Shown: one piece after another, positions 18,920 through 30,507 of the stretch
Position numbering within the stretch: position 1 is the stretch's first letter
Layout of the letters: each line of letters starts with the position of its first letter
DNA from: Alphaproteobacteria bacterium
GTDB taxonomy: Bacteria > Pseudomonadota > Alphaproteobacteria > Micavibrionales > UBA2020
DNA length: 64,000 nucleotides
Assembly (NCBI GenBank): GCA_016124645.1
Contig: WGNE01000016.1
Location: 1-64,000 of the forward strand
Direction: 5' to 3'
Notes under the pieces: model-generated
The model's input: only the letters and a program-made list of their open reading frames with translations
What the model was told of the DNA's origin: nothing
Database searches by the model: none
Made by a program: the position numbers and the translations under genes

Positions 18920-20188
18920 ATGAAACGCGCCGAACCCTACAGGAAACCCGCAAAAGACGAAACCGCGCCGAAAAGCTTCTGGCGGCGGCAGGGCGGGCGC
19001 GCCTGGTCGGGCATCAAGCGCGGCGCGACGGCGACGGCGGGCGCGTTCCAGCGGGCCCTGTTCGGCGACAAGGAGACACGCCGCATCGAAATCCTGCAGC
19101 GCCTTTCCGCCATGCCGGAGGGAAAGGAACTTTTGGAGGTCGCGGCGGAAAACGATATCGGCTTGCGCATCACGGGCTGGAACCCGCTGAGCGGAATCGC
19201 GGGCTATGTCGGTCGCGATGAGGGCGCGGCGGAATCCCACGTCGGCGTGATGAACGACGGCAAGGTGCCGGCGATGGTGATGACCCTGTTCCACGAGCTG
19301 CGCCATGTCGCCCAGCAGGCGGACAACGGCACGCTGAAGGATGCGGAATACGACACGCTCATGCCCGGCACGAAGGGCTATATAGAAATGCTGCTGACCG
19401 AGGCCGACGCCTTCACGGCGGAAATCCTGCAGGCCAAGCGGCTTGAAAAGCGGGGGCAGCCGGAATATTTCTCCGCCCTGCGCCAGCGCGGCGGGGGCGT
19501 GATGCGCGAGGCGGAAAAGTTCCTGCGCCGCCAGCCCTATGAAATATTCCACGACGACGCGGAATTTTCCCGCGCGCTTTTCACCCACCTCATGCTCGAC
19601 GGGCTGAACTCCTACGCCGGGCTTTACCTGCACCAGATCGAAAAGGATTTCCGGCAGGCGCATACGCTGGAGGAATTCAAAAAACTGGCGAAGGAAATCA
19701 CCGCGCCCCCGCCCTATGAGAGCATGGGCGAAATCCTGGGCGCGCAATACGGCAAGGATTACGCGGCGGGCGTGTCGATGACGGGGATCGCCACCGTCTT
19801 CATGCACACGCGCCCCGACGCCGAGCAAAGGCTGATGAGGGACATCGACAAGGTGGTGAAACAGGCTGTCGCGGACGTCATGACGACCGAGGGTTTCGCG
19901 CGCGCCTGCGCGAAAATCGAGGCCGGGCTGTCGGGCGTGATGGAGCAACTGCCCGAGCTTTCCGACTGGCAGGAATACGAGGAGGATTTCGGGGCGGAAA
20001 AGATCTACAGCGACAAGACCAAGGCGCTGCGCCAGACCGTCCGAATCGCCTCCCACGGCACGAAACCCATGCTGCGCGACTCTTTCCGCAAGGCCGCCGC
20101 GGACCGCCGCGCGGGCGAAAAACGGCGCGGGACGACGGCAGGCAAGCGAATGAAAAACAAGAATAAAGGCCCGGACGCGGCCCCATGA
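18920..20188 (+). CDS. HExxH protein, putative metallopeptidase, copy 2 (DUF6782-like)
   Basis: 422 residues, paralogue of the 16956-18065 protein. HELRH at 125-129 in MTLFHELRHVAQQAD, EADAFTAEIL with Glu161, and the shared motifs LQAKRLEKRGQPEYFSALRQR, FLRRQPYE and AEFSRALFTHLM. The spacing from motif to Glu is similar to copy 1. The N-terminal 55 residues are basic and Trp/Arg-rich. The C-terminal 60 residues are Lys/Arg/Gly-rich and disordered. Unlike copy 1 it has its own strong promoter. Substrate unknown. Peptidase activity is inferred only from the motif. Confidence 0.8.
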   Translation: MKRAEPYRKPAKDETAPKSFWRRQGGRAWSGIKRGATATAGAFQRALFGDKETRRIEILQRLSAMPEGKELLEVAAENDIGLRITGWNPLSGIAGYVGRDEGAAESHVGVMNDGKVPAMVMTLFHELRHVAQQADNGTLKDAEYDTLMPGTKGYIEMLLTEADAFTAEILQAKRLEKRGQPEYFSALRQRGGGVMREAEKFLRRQPYEIFHDDAEFSRALFTHLMLDGLNSYAGLYLHQIEKDFRQAHTLEEFKKLAKEITAPPPYESMGEILGAQYGKDYAAGVSMTGIATVFMHTRPDAEQRLMRDIDKVVKQAVADVMTTEGFARACAKIEAGLSGVMEQLPELSDWQEYEEDFGAEKIYSDKTKALRQTVRIASHGTKPMLRDSFRKAAADRRAGEKRRGTTAGKRMKNKNKGPDAAP

Positions 20189-20234
20189 TACCGCTTTTCC
20201 GTAAAAATTAAGACTCTGTTAAGATTTATTCCCA

Positions 20235-20240
20235 TATAAT
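20235..20240 (+). promoter_or_regulatory. -10 box of the 20277 gene
   Basis: Consensus TATAAT about 37 nt before the ATG at 20277. The corresponding -35 region (around 20212) is weak. It supports the ATG at 20277 rather than the one at 20253 as the start. Confidence 0.5.
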
Positions 20241-20276
20241 GCACATAGTCTAATGTTTATGGGAACAATAAAAACA

Positions 20277-20783
20277 ATGTCAAAACAAGATCCCGAAAAA
20301 AAGGACGAAACCCTTTCCGAAACCTTCGGCAGCGCGGGCAAGCGCAAGCCGCTGGTTCATTTCTCGGCGCGGCCCATGCTGCCCAGCTGCGACATGAAAG
20401 TGTCGCGCGAATCGGGAAACTGGCTGACCCGCGCGATCTCTCCCGTCAAAAAGGCGCTGAAGATCTTCGGCAGAAAAGCGCGCGCGGCCAAGAACGCCTT
20501 CGCTCGCGCGGCGGTCAAGGTCGGCAAATTCGCGGTCTCCACCCTTTCGGGCGAGGCGCTGTATGAGAAGATTCAGGAAGTCAGCGCAAACCTGCGCGAC
20601 CATAAATTCGCTTCCGCCGTCGCCCTCACGCTGGCGGCAGGGGTCGAGGTCGCGGGGATGCTTACGGGCCAGCACCTTCTGGGCTTCGCGCTCAGCACCG
20701 GCATCGTGGTTGCGACCCACGCGCTTTTGCAGGAAGACGAAAAGCCCAAGCTCAAACCGGCTTACGCTTTCGCGCGGCCTTAA
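20277..20783 (+). CDS. Orphan small membrane protein
   Basis: 168 residues from ATG 20277. N-terminal half hydrophilic and basic (VKKALKIFGRKARAAKNAFARAAVKVGKFA). A hydrophobic region at about 115-155 (FASAVALTLAAGVEVAGMLTG, LLGFALSTGIVVATHALL) could be two membrane helices joined by a short turn. No domain recognised. An alternative ATG at 20253 would add 8 residues but would start only about 6 nt from the likely transcription start. It follows the second HExxH gene but has its own -10 box. Confidence 0.65.
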   Translation: MSKQDPEKKDETLSETFGSAGKRKPLVHFSARPMLPSCDMKVSRESGNWLTRAISPVKKALKIFGRKARAAKNAFARAAVKVGKFAVSTLSGEALYEKIQEVSANLRDHKFASAVALTLAAGVEVAGMLTGQHLLGFALSTGIVVATHALLQEDEKPKLKPAYAFARP

Positions 20784-20808
20784 CCCTTCGATTCATGAAT
20801 GAAGACGC

Positions 20809-22035
20809 TTACGCCGTTTCCTTGAACAGCTCGCGGCCGATGAGCATGCGGCGGATCTCGCTCGTGCCCGCGCCGATCTCGTAAAGCTTCGCGTCGCGCA
20901 GGAAGCGGCCGGTCGGGTACTCGTTGATATAGCCGTTGCCGCCAAGGCACTGGATGGCCTCGAGCGCCATCCAGGTCGCTTTTTCAGCCGCGTACAAAAT
21001 CGCGCCCGCCGCATCCTTGCGGGTGATCTCCTTGCGGTCGCAGGCCTGACCCACGGCATAGACATAGGCGCGCGCGGTATTGAGCGCGACGTACATGTCC
21101 GCAAGCTTTCCCTGCATCAGCTGGAATTCGCCGATGCTCTGGCCGAACTGCTTGCGTTCGTGCAGGTAGGGCACCACGACGTCCATGCAGGCCTGCATGA
21201 TGCCGAGCGGCCCGGCGGCCAGCACCGCGCGCTCGTAATCCAGCCCGCTCATCAAGACGTTCACGCCCTTGCCGACCGCGCCCAGCACGTTTTCTTCCGG
21301 CACTTCGCAGTCCTGAAAGACCAGCTCGCAGGTGTTGGAGCCGCGCATGCCCAGCTTGTCCAGCTTCTGCGCGGTCGAAAACCCTTTGAAGCCTTTTTCG
21401 ATGATGAAGGCGGTGATGCCTTTCGGGCCCGCGGCGGGATCGGTCTTGGCATAGACGACGAGAACGTCGGCGTCCGGCCCGTTGGTGATCCACATCTTGT
21501 TGCCGTTGAGCACGTATTTGTCGCCCTTCTTCTCCGCCTTCAGCTTCATGGAGACGACGTCTGAGCCCGCGCCCGGCTCGCTCATGGCGAGCGCGCCGAT
21601 CTTCGTGCCCCCACAAAGTTCGGGCAGGTATTTTTTCTTCTGCGCTTCCGTGCCGTTGAGGTGGATCTGGTTGACGCAGAGGTTCGAAAACGCGCCGTAG
21701 GAAAGCCCGATGCTGGCCGAAGCGCGGGAGATTTCCTCCATCGCGATGATGTGCTCGATATAGCCAAGGCCGGAGCCGCCGTATTCTTCCGCCACCGTCA
21801 TGCCCAGCAGGCCCAGCTTGCCGAATTCGGGCCAGAGGTCGTTGGGGAATTCGTTCGCCCGGTCCACCTCGGCGGCGATGGGGGTGATGTTGTCCTGCGC
21901 GAAGCGGCGCACCGTCTCGCGGATCATCTCGGCATGCTCGCCGAGGCTGAACTTCAGCGTCGGGTAGTCAAGCGCCACGGGGGTGTAGGACTCGTTGCTC
22001 ATCACGGTTTCTTTCGTCTGGGTGTTGGTTTTCAT
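20809..22035 (-). CDS. Acyl-CoA dehydrogenase, probably isovaleryl-CoA dehydrogenase
   Basis: 408-residue FAD enzyme. Seen: [28 protein letters not shown], the FAD-binding [35 protein letters not shown], and C-terminal [31 protein letters not shown]-type ending. The Glu in [16 protein letters not shown] sits where isovaleryl-CoA dehydrogenase has its catalytic base, unlike the usual ACAD position, so leucine catabolism is the best guess. AAGGAG about 8 nt before ATG 22035 fixes the start. The other leucine-catabolic genes (mcc, liu) are not in the window. Confidence 0.9.
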   Translation of the reverse strand: MKTNTQTKETVMSNESYTPVALDYPTLKFSLGEHAEMIRETVRRFAQDNITPIAAEVDRANEFPNDLWPEFGKLGLLGMTVAEEYGGSGLGYIEHIIAMEEISRASASIGLSYGAFSNLCVNQIHLNGTEAQKKKYLPELCGGTKIGALAMSEPGAGSDVVSMKLKAEKKGDKYVLNGNKMWITNGPDADVLVVYAKTDPAAGPKGITAFIIEKGFKGFSTAQKLDKLGMRGSNTCELVFQDCEVPEENVLGAVGKGVNVLMSGLDYERAVLAAGPLGIMQACMDVVVPYLHERKQFGQSIGEFQLMQGKLADMYVALNTARAYVYAVGQACDRKEITRKDAAGAILYAAEKATWMALEAIQCLGGNGYINEYPTGRFLRDAKLYEIGAGTSEIRRMLIGRELFKETA

Positions 22036-22122
22036 CGGCGATTCTCCTTGCAGGAAAAGTAGCGGAAATGAGCGCGCAGGGCGATATTTTAGGCGATGTT
22101 TCCGCTTCTTTGCGGGATTTTA

Positions 22123-22151
22123 TTGACATAAATCGGCAAAGCGGGCATAAA
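22123..22151 (+). promoter_or_regulatory. Promoter of the 22181 gene
   Basis: TTGACA at 22123-22128, 17-nt spacer, CATAAA at 22146-22151. The extended -35 is TTGACATAAATC, identical over 12 nt to that of the 42503-43183 gene. Confidence 0.7.
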
Positions 22152-22180
22152 AGGGCGGCACAAACCGCAAAGGGGCATCC

Positions 22181-22618
22181 GTGGCAATCGTAGAAGACGA
22201 CATGATGATTCCGGGCGAGATCCGGCAGGCCTTCACCGCCGCCGCCGCACGCGGGGACCGCTACCTGCTTTTAATCACGGAAAACGTCAACGATGTCTAT
22301 GTGTGCCGTTCAACGCAGTTCACGCGCGGCGTGAAAGCGCAATCCGCCATCGTGCCCCTGCTGCGCGAAAGGCAATTCGGCTACAAATCGACCTTCCTGA
22401 CGGCCGTTTTCGACACGGCGGCGGATATCGACGCCCAGCTGAAAATGACCCATGACGAAACGCTGGCCAGAAACCTCTGCGCGCAAACGAAAAGCGAGCT
22501 GACCGCGCATTACGCCGCCGTTGCCGCGGAAGACGAGCGCCGCAAGCAGGCGCGGGCGGAAGAAGAAAAAGCCGCAAAGCAGGGCATTTTCGGAAGGCTC
22601 TTCAGGCGCAAGCCCTGA
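22181..22618 (+). CDS. Orphan cytoplasmic protein
   Basis: 145 residues from a GTG at 22181, about 23 nt after the predicted transcription start. Residues 1-95 look like a compact alpha/beta domain (RYLLLITENVNDVYVCRST, FLTAVFDTAADIDAQL). Residues 105-145 form a charged helix ending in GIFGRLFRRKP, which could contact membrane or nucleic acid. No known domain. It stands divergent from the acyl-CoA dehydrogenase gene and convergent with the ankyrin gene at 22756. Confidence 0.65.
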   Translation: MAIVEDDMMIPGEIRQAFTAAAARGDRYLLLITENVNDVYVCRSTQFTRGVKAQSAIVPLLRERQFGYKSTFLTAVFDTAADIDAQLKMTHDETLARNLCAQTKSELTAHYAAVAAEDERRKQARAEEEKAAKQGIFGRLFRRKP

Positions 22619-22655
22619 GAACCATCTTTCAAGGTTATTCATTTCATCGTCTCAT

Positions 22656-22738
22656 CGTCATTCCCGCGAAAGCGGGAATCCAAAGGCCGGCAGCGGGACT
22701 TGCCGCAGGCATGGATGCCCGTTTTCGCGGGAATGATG
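22656..22738. repeat. Composite palindromic repeat (family A, about 83 bp)
   Basis: CGTCATTCCCGCGAAAGCGGGAATCC at the left and GGATGCCCG-TTTTCGCGGGAATGATG at the right, in inverted orientation around a GC-rich centre. Same architecture as 13386-13464. It lies between two convergent genes. Confidence 0.8.
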
Positions 22739-22755
22739 AAGTCAGGGCGTGATTG

Positions 22756-23262
22756 TCAGGGTTTGCGCGGCGCGACCTTCAGCGGCTTCTTGTTCACGGC
22801 GATGTCGCGGCCGAGGCCTTTGCCGATTTTTTCCGCCTCCTGCAGCCGCGCCGCGCGCGCGCGGTCGGCCTGCGCCTGCCGTTCCTTTTCCTCGCGCTCC
22901 ATCCGTCTTGCGCGGTAATGCGCCGCATCCGCAATCATATCGACGACGGGCGCGAAGTTTTGCCGCGCGGCCTGCTGCGCGGCGGTGTAGCCCGCGCCGT
23001 CTTTTATATCCGTGCGCGCGCCGCGTTCCAAAAGCAGCTCCACCGCGCCCGTCTGCGCCCAGCTCGCCGCGTGGTGCAGCGGCGTCCAGCCCGCTTCGTC
23101 CGCGGTGTCCAGCAGCGCGGGTTCGGCGGTCAGGATTTTTTCCATCGTCCCGGTGTCGCCCGCATCGCAGGCCTCGAACAGCCGCGCCTGCGCTTCGGCA
23201 TCGGAGCCGGTCGCGGCGGGCGTCTGTTTCGGGAATTTCTTGCTGAGGGACATGGGGGGCAT
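22756..23262 (-). CDS. Ankyrin-repeat protein with long charged C-terminal helix
   Basis: 168 residues. Two to three ankyrin repeats at about 22-110: ARLFEACDAGDTGTMEKIL, GWTPLHHAASWAQTGAVELLLERGA, GYTAAQQAARQNFAPVVDMI. Then a highly charged helix (YRARRMEREEKERQAQADRA) and a Lys-rich tail ending APRKP. No signal peptide. It shares only the repeat type with the 13627-14055 protein. A promoter with TAGACATAAT as -35 lies just upstream. Confidence 0.8.
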   Translation of the reverse strand: MPPMSLSKKFPKQTPAATGSDAEAQARLFEACDAGDTGTMEKILTAEPALLDTADEAGWTPLHHAASWAQTGAVELLLERGARTDIKDGAGYTAAQQAARQNFAPVVDMIADAAHYRARRMEREEKERQAQADRARAARLQEAEKIGKGLGRDIAVNKKPLKVAPRKP

Positions 23263-23287
23263 ACAGGCTGGTTTTCAGGTGCCCTCC

Positions 23288-23315
23288 AGTATAGGCCGCT
23301 GTCGCATTATGTCTA
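23288..23315 (-). promoter_or_regulatory. Promoter of the 22756-23262 ankyrin gene
   Basis: On the minus strand: TAGACA, 16-nt spacer, TATACT. The start codon follows about 26 nt later. The -35 extension TAGACATAAT is one base off the motif seen before other orphan genes. Confidence 0.55.
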
Positions 23316-23353
23316 TTTATAAAAAATAAAAATATTTATATCAATAGAATAGG

Positions 23354-24781
23354 TTACATCAGGAACAGCGTCGCCAAGCCGAGGAAGGCGAAGAACCCCA
23401 CGATGTCGGTGACGGTGGTCAAAAAGACCGCGCCGGAATGCGCGGGGTCGAAGCCCGCGCGGTCGAGCCAGATGGGGATGACCGCGCCGGTGAAGCCCGC
23501 GGCGGCGAGGTTGAAGATCATGGCCGCCGCCATGACGAGGCCCAGCCGCAGGTCATGGTACCAGAACATGATGATGCCGATCATCGCCGCCCCGAACAAA
23601 AGCCCGTTGATGCTGCCGACCAAAAGCTCCTTGCCGATGATGCGCCAGGCGTTGGCGGCGGTCAGTTCCTTGGTCGCGATACCGCGCACGGCGACGGCGA
23701 GGGTCTGTGTGCCCGCGTTCCCGCCCATGGAGGCGACGACGGGCATGAGGGCGGCCAGCGCGATGACTTTTTCGATGGTGTTGGAGAAAAGATTGATGAC
23801 GAAGGTATCGGCGAAGGCGGTGAAAAGGTTGATGCACAGCCACCAAAAGCGCGAGCGCACCGTGGCGACGGTCGGGCGGAAGATGTCCGAATCCGTCACG
23901 CCCCCCAGTTTCAGGAAGTCTTCCTCCGCCAGTTCGTCGATGACATCGACGATGTCATCGACCGTGATCATCCCGATCAGCCGCCCGTCCGCGTCGATGA
24001 CGGGGGCGGAAAGCAAGTCCTTGCGGCGGAAGAGGTGCGCGACCTGCTCGCGGTCCATATCGACGGGGATGGTCACGTGTTCCTCGCCCACCAGCGTGTC
24101 GATCTTCACGGGCCGCTGCGCGCAGAGCAGGTCGTTCAGCATCACCGCGCCGGTGAAGCGGTGCATGGTATCCACGATGAAGATGTCGTAGAAACGGTCC
24201 GGCAGGGCATGGGCGGCGACGCGCAGGTAATCGACCGTCTTGCCCACCGTCCAGAACTGCGGGATGGCGACGAACTCGCGCTGCATCATGCGGCCCGCGC
24301 TTTCCTCGGGGAAGGTCAGGCCTTCCTCCACCGCCGCGCGCACCTTGCGCGAGAGGTGGCGCATGATGCCGTCGCGCCGGTCCTCGTCGAGGTCTTCCAC
24401 CATGCGGATGGCGTCGTCGCTTTCCAGCGCGCCGACGATGGCGGCGATCTGCGGGTCGGGCATGTGGCTGAACAAATCGTTCAGCACCTCGTAATCTAGG
24501 TAGGAAAAGGTCTCGGGGTCCAGCTGGTCTTCGAGGATATGCACCAGCTCGCGCCGGTCCTCCTTGTCCGCCTTGACCAGCAGGTCGGCGGCGTCGGGCG
24601 CGGAGATGTCGCGGCACAGCTCCTGTATCCGGTCGGTGTAGTTGTTCTCCAGAAGCTCGAGGATCTCGCGGATGAAGGCGTCGGAAGGGCCCACGCCGTC
24701 CGCATCGTCGCTGTCGCCCTGTTGCTGGATGATAGCGTCGTCGAACTGGAGCGCGTGCTGTACTTCCTTTTCTTCTTCCAT
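23354..24781 (-). CDS. mgtE: Magnesium transporter MgtE
   Basis: 475-residue inner-membrane Mg2+ channel/transporter. N-terminal MgtE_N helical domain (about 40-150) with RMVEDLDEDRRDGIMRHL. A CBS pair at about 150-275 (VDTMHRFTGAVMLNDLL, VIDADGRLIGMITVDDIVDVI), then a five-helix membrane domain. The pore motif region contains PVVASMGGNAGTQTLAVAVRGIA, typical of MgtE. A frame ending in GFFAFLGLATLFLM closes the last helix. Family members are gated by cytosolic Mg2+ through the N and CBS domains. It is co-oriented with maeB. Confidence 0.95.
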   Translation of the reverse strand: MEEEKEVQHALQFDDAIIQQQGDSDDADGVGPSDAFIREILELLENNYTDRIQELCRDISAPDAADLLVKADKEDRRELVHILEDQLDPETFSYLDYEVLNDLFSHMPDPQIAAIVGALESDDAIRMVEDLDEDRRDGIMRHLSRKVRAAVEEGLTFPEESAGRMMQREFVAIPQFWTVGKTVDYLRVAAHALPDRFYDIFIVDTMHRFTGAVMLNDLLCAQRPVKIDTLVGEEHVTIPVDMDREQVAHLFRRKDLLSAPVIDADGRLIGMITVDDIVDVIDELAEEDFLKLGGVTDSDIFRPTVATVRSRFWWLCINLFTAFADTFVINLFSNTIEKVIALAALMPVVASMGGNAGTQTLAVAVRGIATKELTAANAWRIIGKELLVGSINGLLFGAAMIGIIMFWYHDLRLGLVMAAAMIFNLAAAGFTGAVIPIWLDRAGFDPAHSGAVFLTTVTDIVGFFAFLGLATLFLM

Positions 24782-24833
24782 GTCTTCTCGTCAGCGGCGG
24801 GGGTGCGGGTTGCCGCGCGGGCGGGTTTCAGGT

Positions 24834-27266
<2,433 letters not shown>

Positions 27267-27425
27267 GATGCGAAAAAAACTCCTGACGGTGCCTTGCGTG
27301 CGGGGCGGTGGCGCGGCGGGGCTTTTCCTTCGCGGAAAAGCCCGTCATTGACCGTCAACCCCTTGCCGCAAAGGGTAACACGGTTTTTTCAAAATGGGGA
27401 TTTCAAAAAGAAAAGGATTTCAAAA

Positions 27426-27512
27426 TGGTGCGGCCAAGAAGACTCGAACTTCCACGGGAGTTACCCCACAACGACCTCAACGTTGCGCGTCTACCAATTC
27501 CGCCATGGCCGC
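27426..27512 (-). tRNA. tRNA-Leu(GAG)
   Basis: 87-nt class II tRNA with encoded CCA (complement of 27426-27428). Acceptor GCGGCCA pairs with TGGCCGC. The anticodon stem CAACG/CGTTG encloses the loop TTGAGGT with anticodon GAG. A variable arm is present, and the T-arm carries GTTCGAGTC. It reads CTC and CTT leucine codons. Confidence 0.95.
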
Positions 27513-27649
27513 ACGGTATTTTGATGGTAGCGTTTCGACGGGCGAACCCGTCAAATCGAGGTATTTCAATAACAGATAGCGCGATGCCGCGCAAGTGGAG
27601 TCTGGAGGCGTCTCCGCGGCATTATTTGCATAATATGCAAAACACCCGC

Positions 27650-27673
27650 CCGTCGGCGCGGCGGGCGGGTGCA
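27650..27673 (-). terminator. Terminator after the 27716-28345 gene
   Basis: CACCCGCCCG pairs with CGGGCGGGTG around a 9-nt loop, followed on the minus strand by TTTTGCAT. It separates the orphan gene from tRNA-Leu. Confidence 0.75.
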
Positions 27674-27715
27674 TGGCATATCGCTGTCGCCCGGACGGGA
27701 GCCGCCCGGAACCTT

Positions 27716-28345
27716 TTATTTCGGGGATTGCCCTGCGGAAGGCTTTCTGCGCGGCTTTTTCCGGGGGGCCGCTTTTTTCGGCGCGGCGGGCTTTTCGGTC
27801 GCGACGGCGGCGGGCGCGGGTTCCTGCCTGGGCAGGAATGCGTCGTTGACGACGCGGCCGAGATCCTGACGGAGTTTTTTCTCCATGTCGTGAATTTCCT
27901 TGCGGCCTTCGTTCAGCCGGGTCGCGCCGGCGATGACGGCCTTCAGCTGCGCGTGGCTCATGTTGTCGATGATGCGGTCGTGGGACAGGGAAAATTCCTT
28001 GCCGTCCAACGCAGGCAGCGCATCGACGACGGCTTGCGCGGGCTTGAAGGCGCTGCTGTCCTCGACCGGTTTATAGCCCTCGTGGAAGAAATGCACTTTC
28101 AGGCGGTGTTGCGCAGAGTCGAGTTCGTGCGGGAAGGCGACGGCAAAACGGTCCGTCTTCTTGTCCCAGATGACGACGGCATAGGGCAGGACATCCGACT
28201 CATCCTCGAACCCCAGATCGACGAGGCAGCTGTATTTGTCGGCATAGGGGCTTTTCTCGCTGTTGCCCAGCGGCCGGTCGCAAAGCTTCCTGAAATCCGT
28301 TTCAGGGGCCGCCGTGCCATAGAAAACTGCGCCGAGGTTGCTCAT
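27716..28345 (-). CDS. Orphan protein with Lys/Pro/Ala tail
   Basis: 209 residues from ATG 28345, with AAGGA at a good distance; the frame is open further upstream but without support. Body (1-165) is hydrophilic and mixed alpha/beta, with GFEDESDVLPYAVVIWDKKTDRFAVAF-type strands and a helical SHDRIIDNMSHAQLKAVI segment. The tail (about 170-209) is very rich in Pro, Lys and Ala. No domain recognised and no signal peptide. It has its own promoter and terminator, so it is a single-gene unit. Confidence 0.7.
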   Translation of the reverse strand: MSNLGAVFYGTAAPETDFRKLCDRPLGNSEKSPYADKYSCLVDLGFEDESDVLPYAVVIWDKKTDRFAVAFPHELDSAQHRLKVHFFHEGYKPVEDSSAFKPAQAVVDALPALDGKEFSLSHDRIIDNMSHAQLKAVIAGATRLNEGRKEIHDMEKKLRQDLGRVVNDAFLPRQEPAPAAVATEKPAAPKKAAPRKKPRRKPSAGQSPK

Positions 28346-28445
28346 GTCCGTTGTCCTTTCTGACGTCGAATGTATTTTTTGAAATCTTTCCGGTCGCTTC
28401 ATCCGCGCGCTTGCAAAGGTCGCGTGAGGAACCATGGCACCGAGT

Positions 28446-28472
28446 TTTATACCCCTTCTGACATTATGTCAA
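28446..28472 (-). promoter_or_regulatory. Promoter of the 27716-28345 gene with overlapping palindrome
   Basis: Minus strand TTGACA, 15-nt spacer, TATAAA. The -35 is embedded in the 13-bp palindrome TGACATTATGTCA (28459-28471), a possible operator. The spacer is shorter than ideal. Confidence 0.55.
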
Positions 28473-28543
28473 GTATGCCATGCGGAAAACAGCCGGGGCC
28501 GCATCAAAAGCATCGTTAATACACTGTTATATATGAATATTTA

Positions 28544-29008
28544 TTATTTTACGGGCGCGTTCAGGCAGTCGCTGTTCACAAAGCCGACGAGGTCGGCTGC
28601 AGTGGACGTTTCGGCGCGGACGTCGATTTTCAGGGGGGCCGTCGCGCCGCCAAGACAGACGAGCGCCTGCGCCGTCCTGGTCTTGCCCGTGAAATCGCAG
28701 ATGCCGCCGAAGCCGTGGGCGGTTTTCCCGCCGCCCGCACTGTCCGCAGGCGCGAGGTCGATGACGCGGCTGCAGGAACCGATATGCCCGCCGTTGGAGG
28801 CTTGCAGCGCCTTGTTGAAGCCCGCGATCTGCGCTTGAGCCGCCGCGTCCTTCAGGAACAGCAGGTCGTAGCGCTTGCCTTCCACCAGCACGGAGCCGGA
28901 GATGTCGTGTTTTTGCGCGGGGTTTTTCGCGGGCGTATCGGCGGCATAGGCGGCGCCCGCCAGCGCGAGCGCGGACAAGACCACGCAAGTGATGAGCTTC
29001 GTTCTCAA
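28544..29008 (-). CDS. Predicted secreted protein
   Basis: 154 residues. A Sec signal peptide (LITCVVLSALALAGAAYA) with probable cleavage after AYA at about residue 22. The mature domain has four cysteines (GSCSRV, GICDFTG, LVCLGG, SDCLNA) that could form two disulfides in the periplasm. Beta-rich character. Not assigned to a family. It starts 52 nt after the 29061-29594 gene and is probably co-transcribed with it. Confidence 0.7.
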   Translation of the reverse strand: MRTKLITCVVLSALALAGAAYAADTPAKNPAQKHDISGSVLVEGKRYDLLFLKDAAAQAQIAGFNKALQASNGGHIGSCSRVIDLAPADSAGGGKTAHGFGGICDFTGKTRTAQALVCLGGATAPLKIDVRAETSTAADLVGFVNSDCLNAPVK

Positions 29009-29060
29009 AGCCTGTCTCCTATAAGCTGGGAAGTTCCATCGGTTCGCAGGACCGGAACTT

Positions 29061-29594
29061 TTAATTCGCGGGTCCGCCGCGGCCCTTGAAGGCGCCCGGC
29101 TGCGGTTTCGCTTCCGGCTGCGCGCGCGGCTTGGGCTCCATCAGGCGGCCCTTCAGCTCCGTGCGCTTGAACAGCAGATCGTCCAGCCCCTCGCGGAACT
29201 GCTTGGGCAGCAGGCGGTAGGCGTGCATGAAATGGTGTTTCGGCTCGTCGCCGGGCGTGGTGCCGGTGCGCGACAGCAGGCTGTCTTCCATGTCTTTCAA
29301 AATCAGGAAGGCGGTGTCGAAGTTCATGCTGAAGCTGTCGCCGGGGCTCAGCTTGCGGTCCGCGTGCTTTTCCGCCGCCTTGTGGTAGGCGCGGCTGACG
29401 GACTGGAAGCCCGCGGTGATATTCGTCATGTTGTGCTTGCTGGAAATGGTCCAGTAGCCGTCCTTGCCGCGCTGGGCGGTGAACTGCACGTATTTCTTGG
29501 TGCCTTCCAGATCGGGCACGGGCAGCTTGCGCGTGACCATCCAGTTGACCTTGTCGAAAGAATCGGCGACGCGGTTGAAAATTCTTCTCAGCAT
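29061..29594 (-). CDS. Orphan protein with Pro/Lys-rich tail
   Basis: 177 residues. The N-terminal 130 residues look folded: amphipathic first helix RRIFNRVADSFDKVNWMV, beta segment KYVQFTAQRGKDGYWTISS, and helices ending LPKQFREGLDDLLFKRTEL. The tail PKPRAQPEAKPQPGAFKGRGG is disordered. No known domain. The upstream TTGACA box at 29684-29689 and the 52-nt gap to the secreted-protein gene suggest a two-gene operon. Confidence 0.65.
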   Translation of the reverse strand: MLRRIFNRVADSFDKVNWMVTRKLPVPDLEGTKKYVQFTAQRGKDGYWTISSKHNMTNITAGFQSVSRAYHKAAEKHADRKLSPGDSFSMNFDTAFLILKDMEDSLLSRTGTTPGDEPKHHFMHAYRLLPKQFREGLDDLLFKRTELKGRLMEPKPRAQPEAKPQPGAFKGRGGPAN

Positions 29595-29661
29595 GAAAAC
29601 CTGCTTTCCAGTTTACAGAAGCCTGTAATTTTCTAATATAATGAGGTAGATGCAGCGTTTT

Positions 29662-29689
29662 TTTTAATCTTGCGGCACGGATATGTCAA
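29662..29689 (-). promoter_or_regulatory. Possible promoter of the 29061-29594 gene
   Basis: Minus strand TTGACATAT, 16-nt spacer from TTGACA, TTAAAA. The start codon is about 68 nt downstream, so the leader is longer than for the other orphans; an AT-rich TATATT nearer the gene could be an alternative -10. Confidence 0.4.
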
Positions 29690-29763
29690 GAGGGGCTTTT
29701 CACGGGTTTCGCTCTGTATTATGTTACGCCCATTCATTACGCATATATCAGAAAGTGATTTTC

Positions 29764-30507
29764 ATGGGCCTCGCACAAAAAGTTGCGCCGACGAAGAAGG
29801 CCGTGCCCGCCAAAACGGCGGCCGCCAAACCCGTTTCCGCAAAACGCATTCCTTACAAGAAAGTCGATTGGCATATCGACGACCGTCCCGTTCCCTACGA
29901 CCGCGCGCTCGCCTTCATGGAAGCGAAGGTCGGGCTCATCCGCGAGAAGAACGAGAACGATTACGTCTGGCTGCTCGAACACCCGCCGGTCTATACCGCG
30001 GGCACCAGCGCCGACCCGAAGGATCTGCTGGACGCGCGCTTTCCCGTCTATAACGCGGGGCGCGGCGGGCAATACACCTACCACGGCCCGGGCCAGCGCG
30101 TGGCCTACGTCATGATGGACCTGCAAAAACGCCAGCGCGAGACGGGGCCGGACCTTCGCGCCTATGTCCACCAGCTCGAGCAATGGGCGATCGAGACGCT
30201 GTCGCATTTCGACGTCAAGGGCGAGCGCCGCAAGGACCGCGTCGGCATCTGGATCGACATGAAGAAACACGGCGGCAAGAAGGGCGAGGAAGCCAAAATC
30301 GCCGCCATCGGCGTGCGCGTGCGCAAATGGGTCGCCTTCCACGGGATCTCTTTAAACGTGAACCCGGACCTTTCGCATTTCGCGGGCATCGTGCCCTGCG
30401 GCATTTCGCAGCACGGCGTGACCTCGCTTTCCGCGCTCGGCATCGCCGCGCCGATGGGCGAAGTGGACAAGGCGCTGAAACTTTCCTGGCAAAAAGTTTT
30501 CGGCTGA
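29764..30507 (+). CDS. lipB: Octanoyl-[ACP]:protein octanoyltransferase
   Basis: 247 residues from ATG 29764. Transfers octanoate from ACP to lipoyl domains of 2-oxoacid dehydrogenases. Seen: [39 protein letters not shown] with the RGG-x-TTYHGPGQ signature, the catalytic Lys region [20 protein letters not shown], and catalytic Cys in [14 protein letters not shown]. The N-terminal 28 residues are a Lys/Ala/Pro extension not found in typical LipB. A frame open further upstream to 29683 lacks support. lipA is not in the window. Confidence 0.96.
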   Translation: MGLAQKVAPTKKAVPAKTAAAKPVSAKRIPYKKVDWHIDDRPVPYDRALAFMEAKVGLIREKNENDYVWLLEHPPVYTAGTSADPKDLLDARFPVYNAGRGGQYTYHGPGQRVAYVMMDLQKRQRETGPDLRAYVHQLEQWAIETLSHFDVKGERRKDRVGIWIDMKKHGGKKGEEAKIAAIGVRVRKWVAFHGISLNVNPDLSHFAGIVPCGISQHGVTSLSALGIAAPMGEVDKALKLSWQKVFG

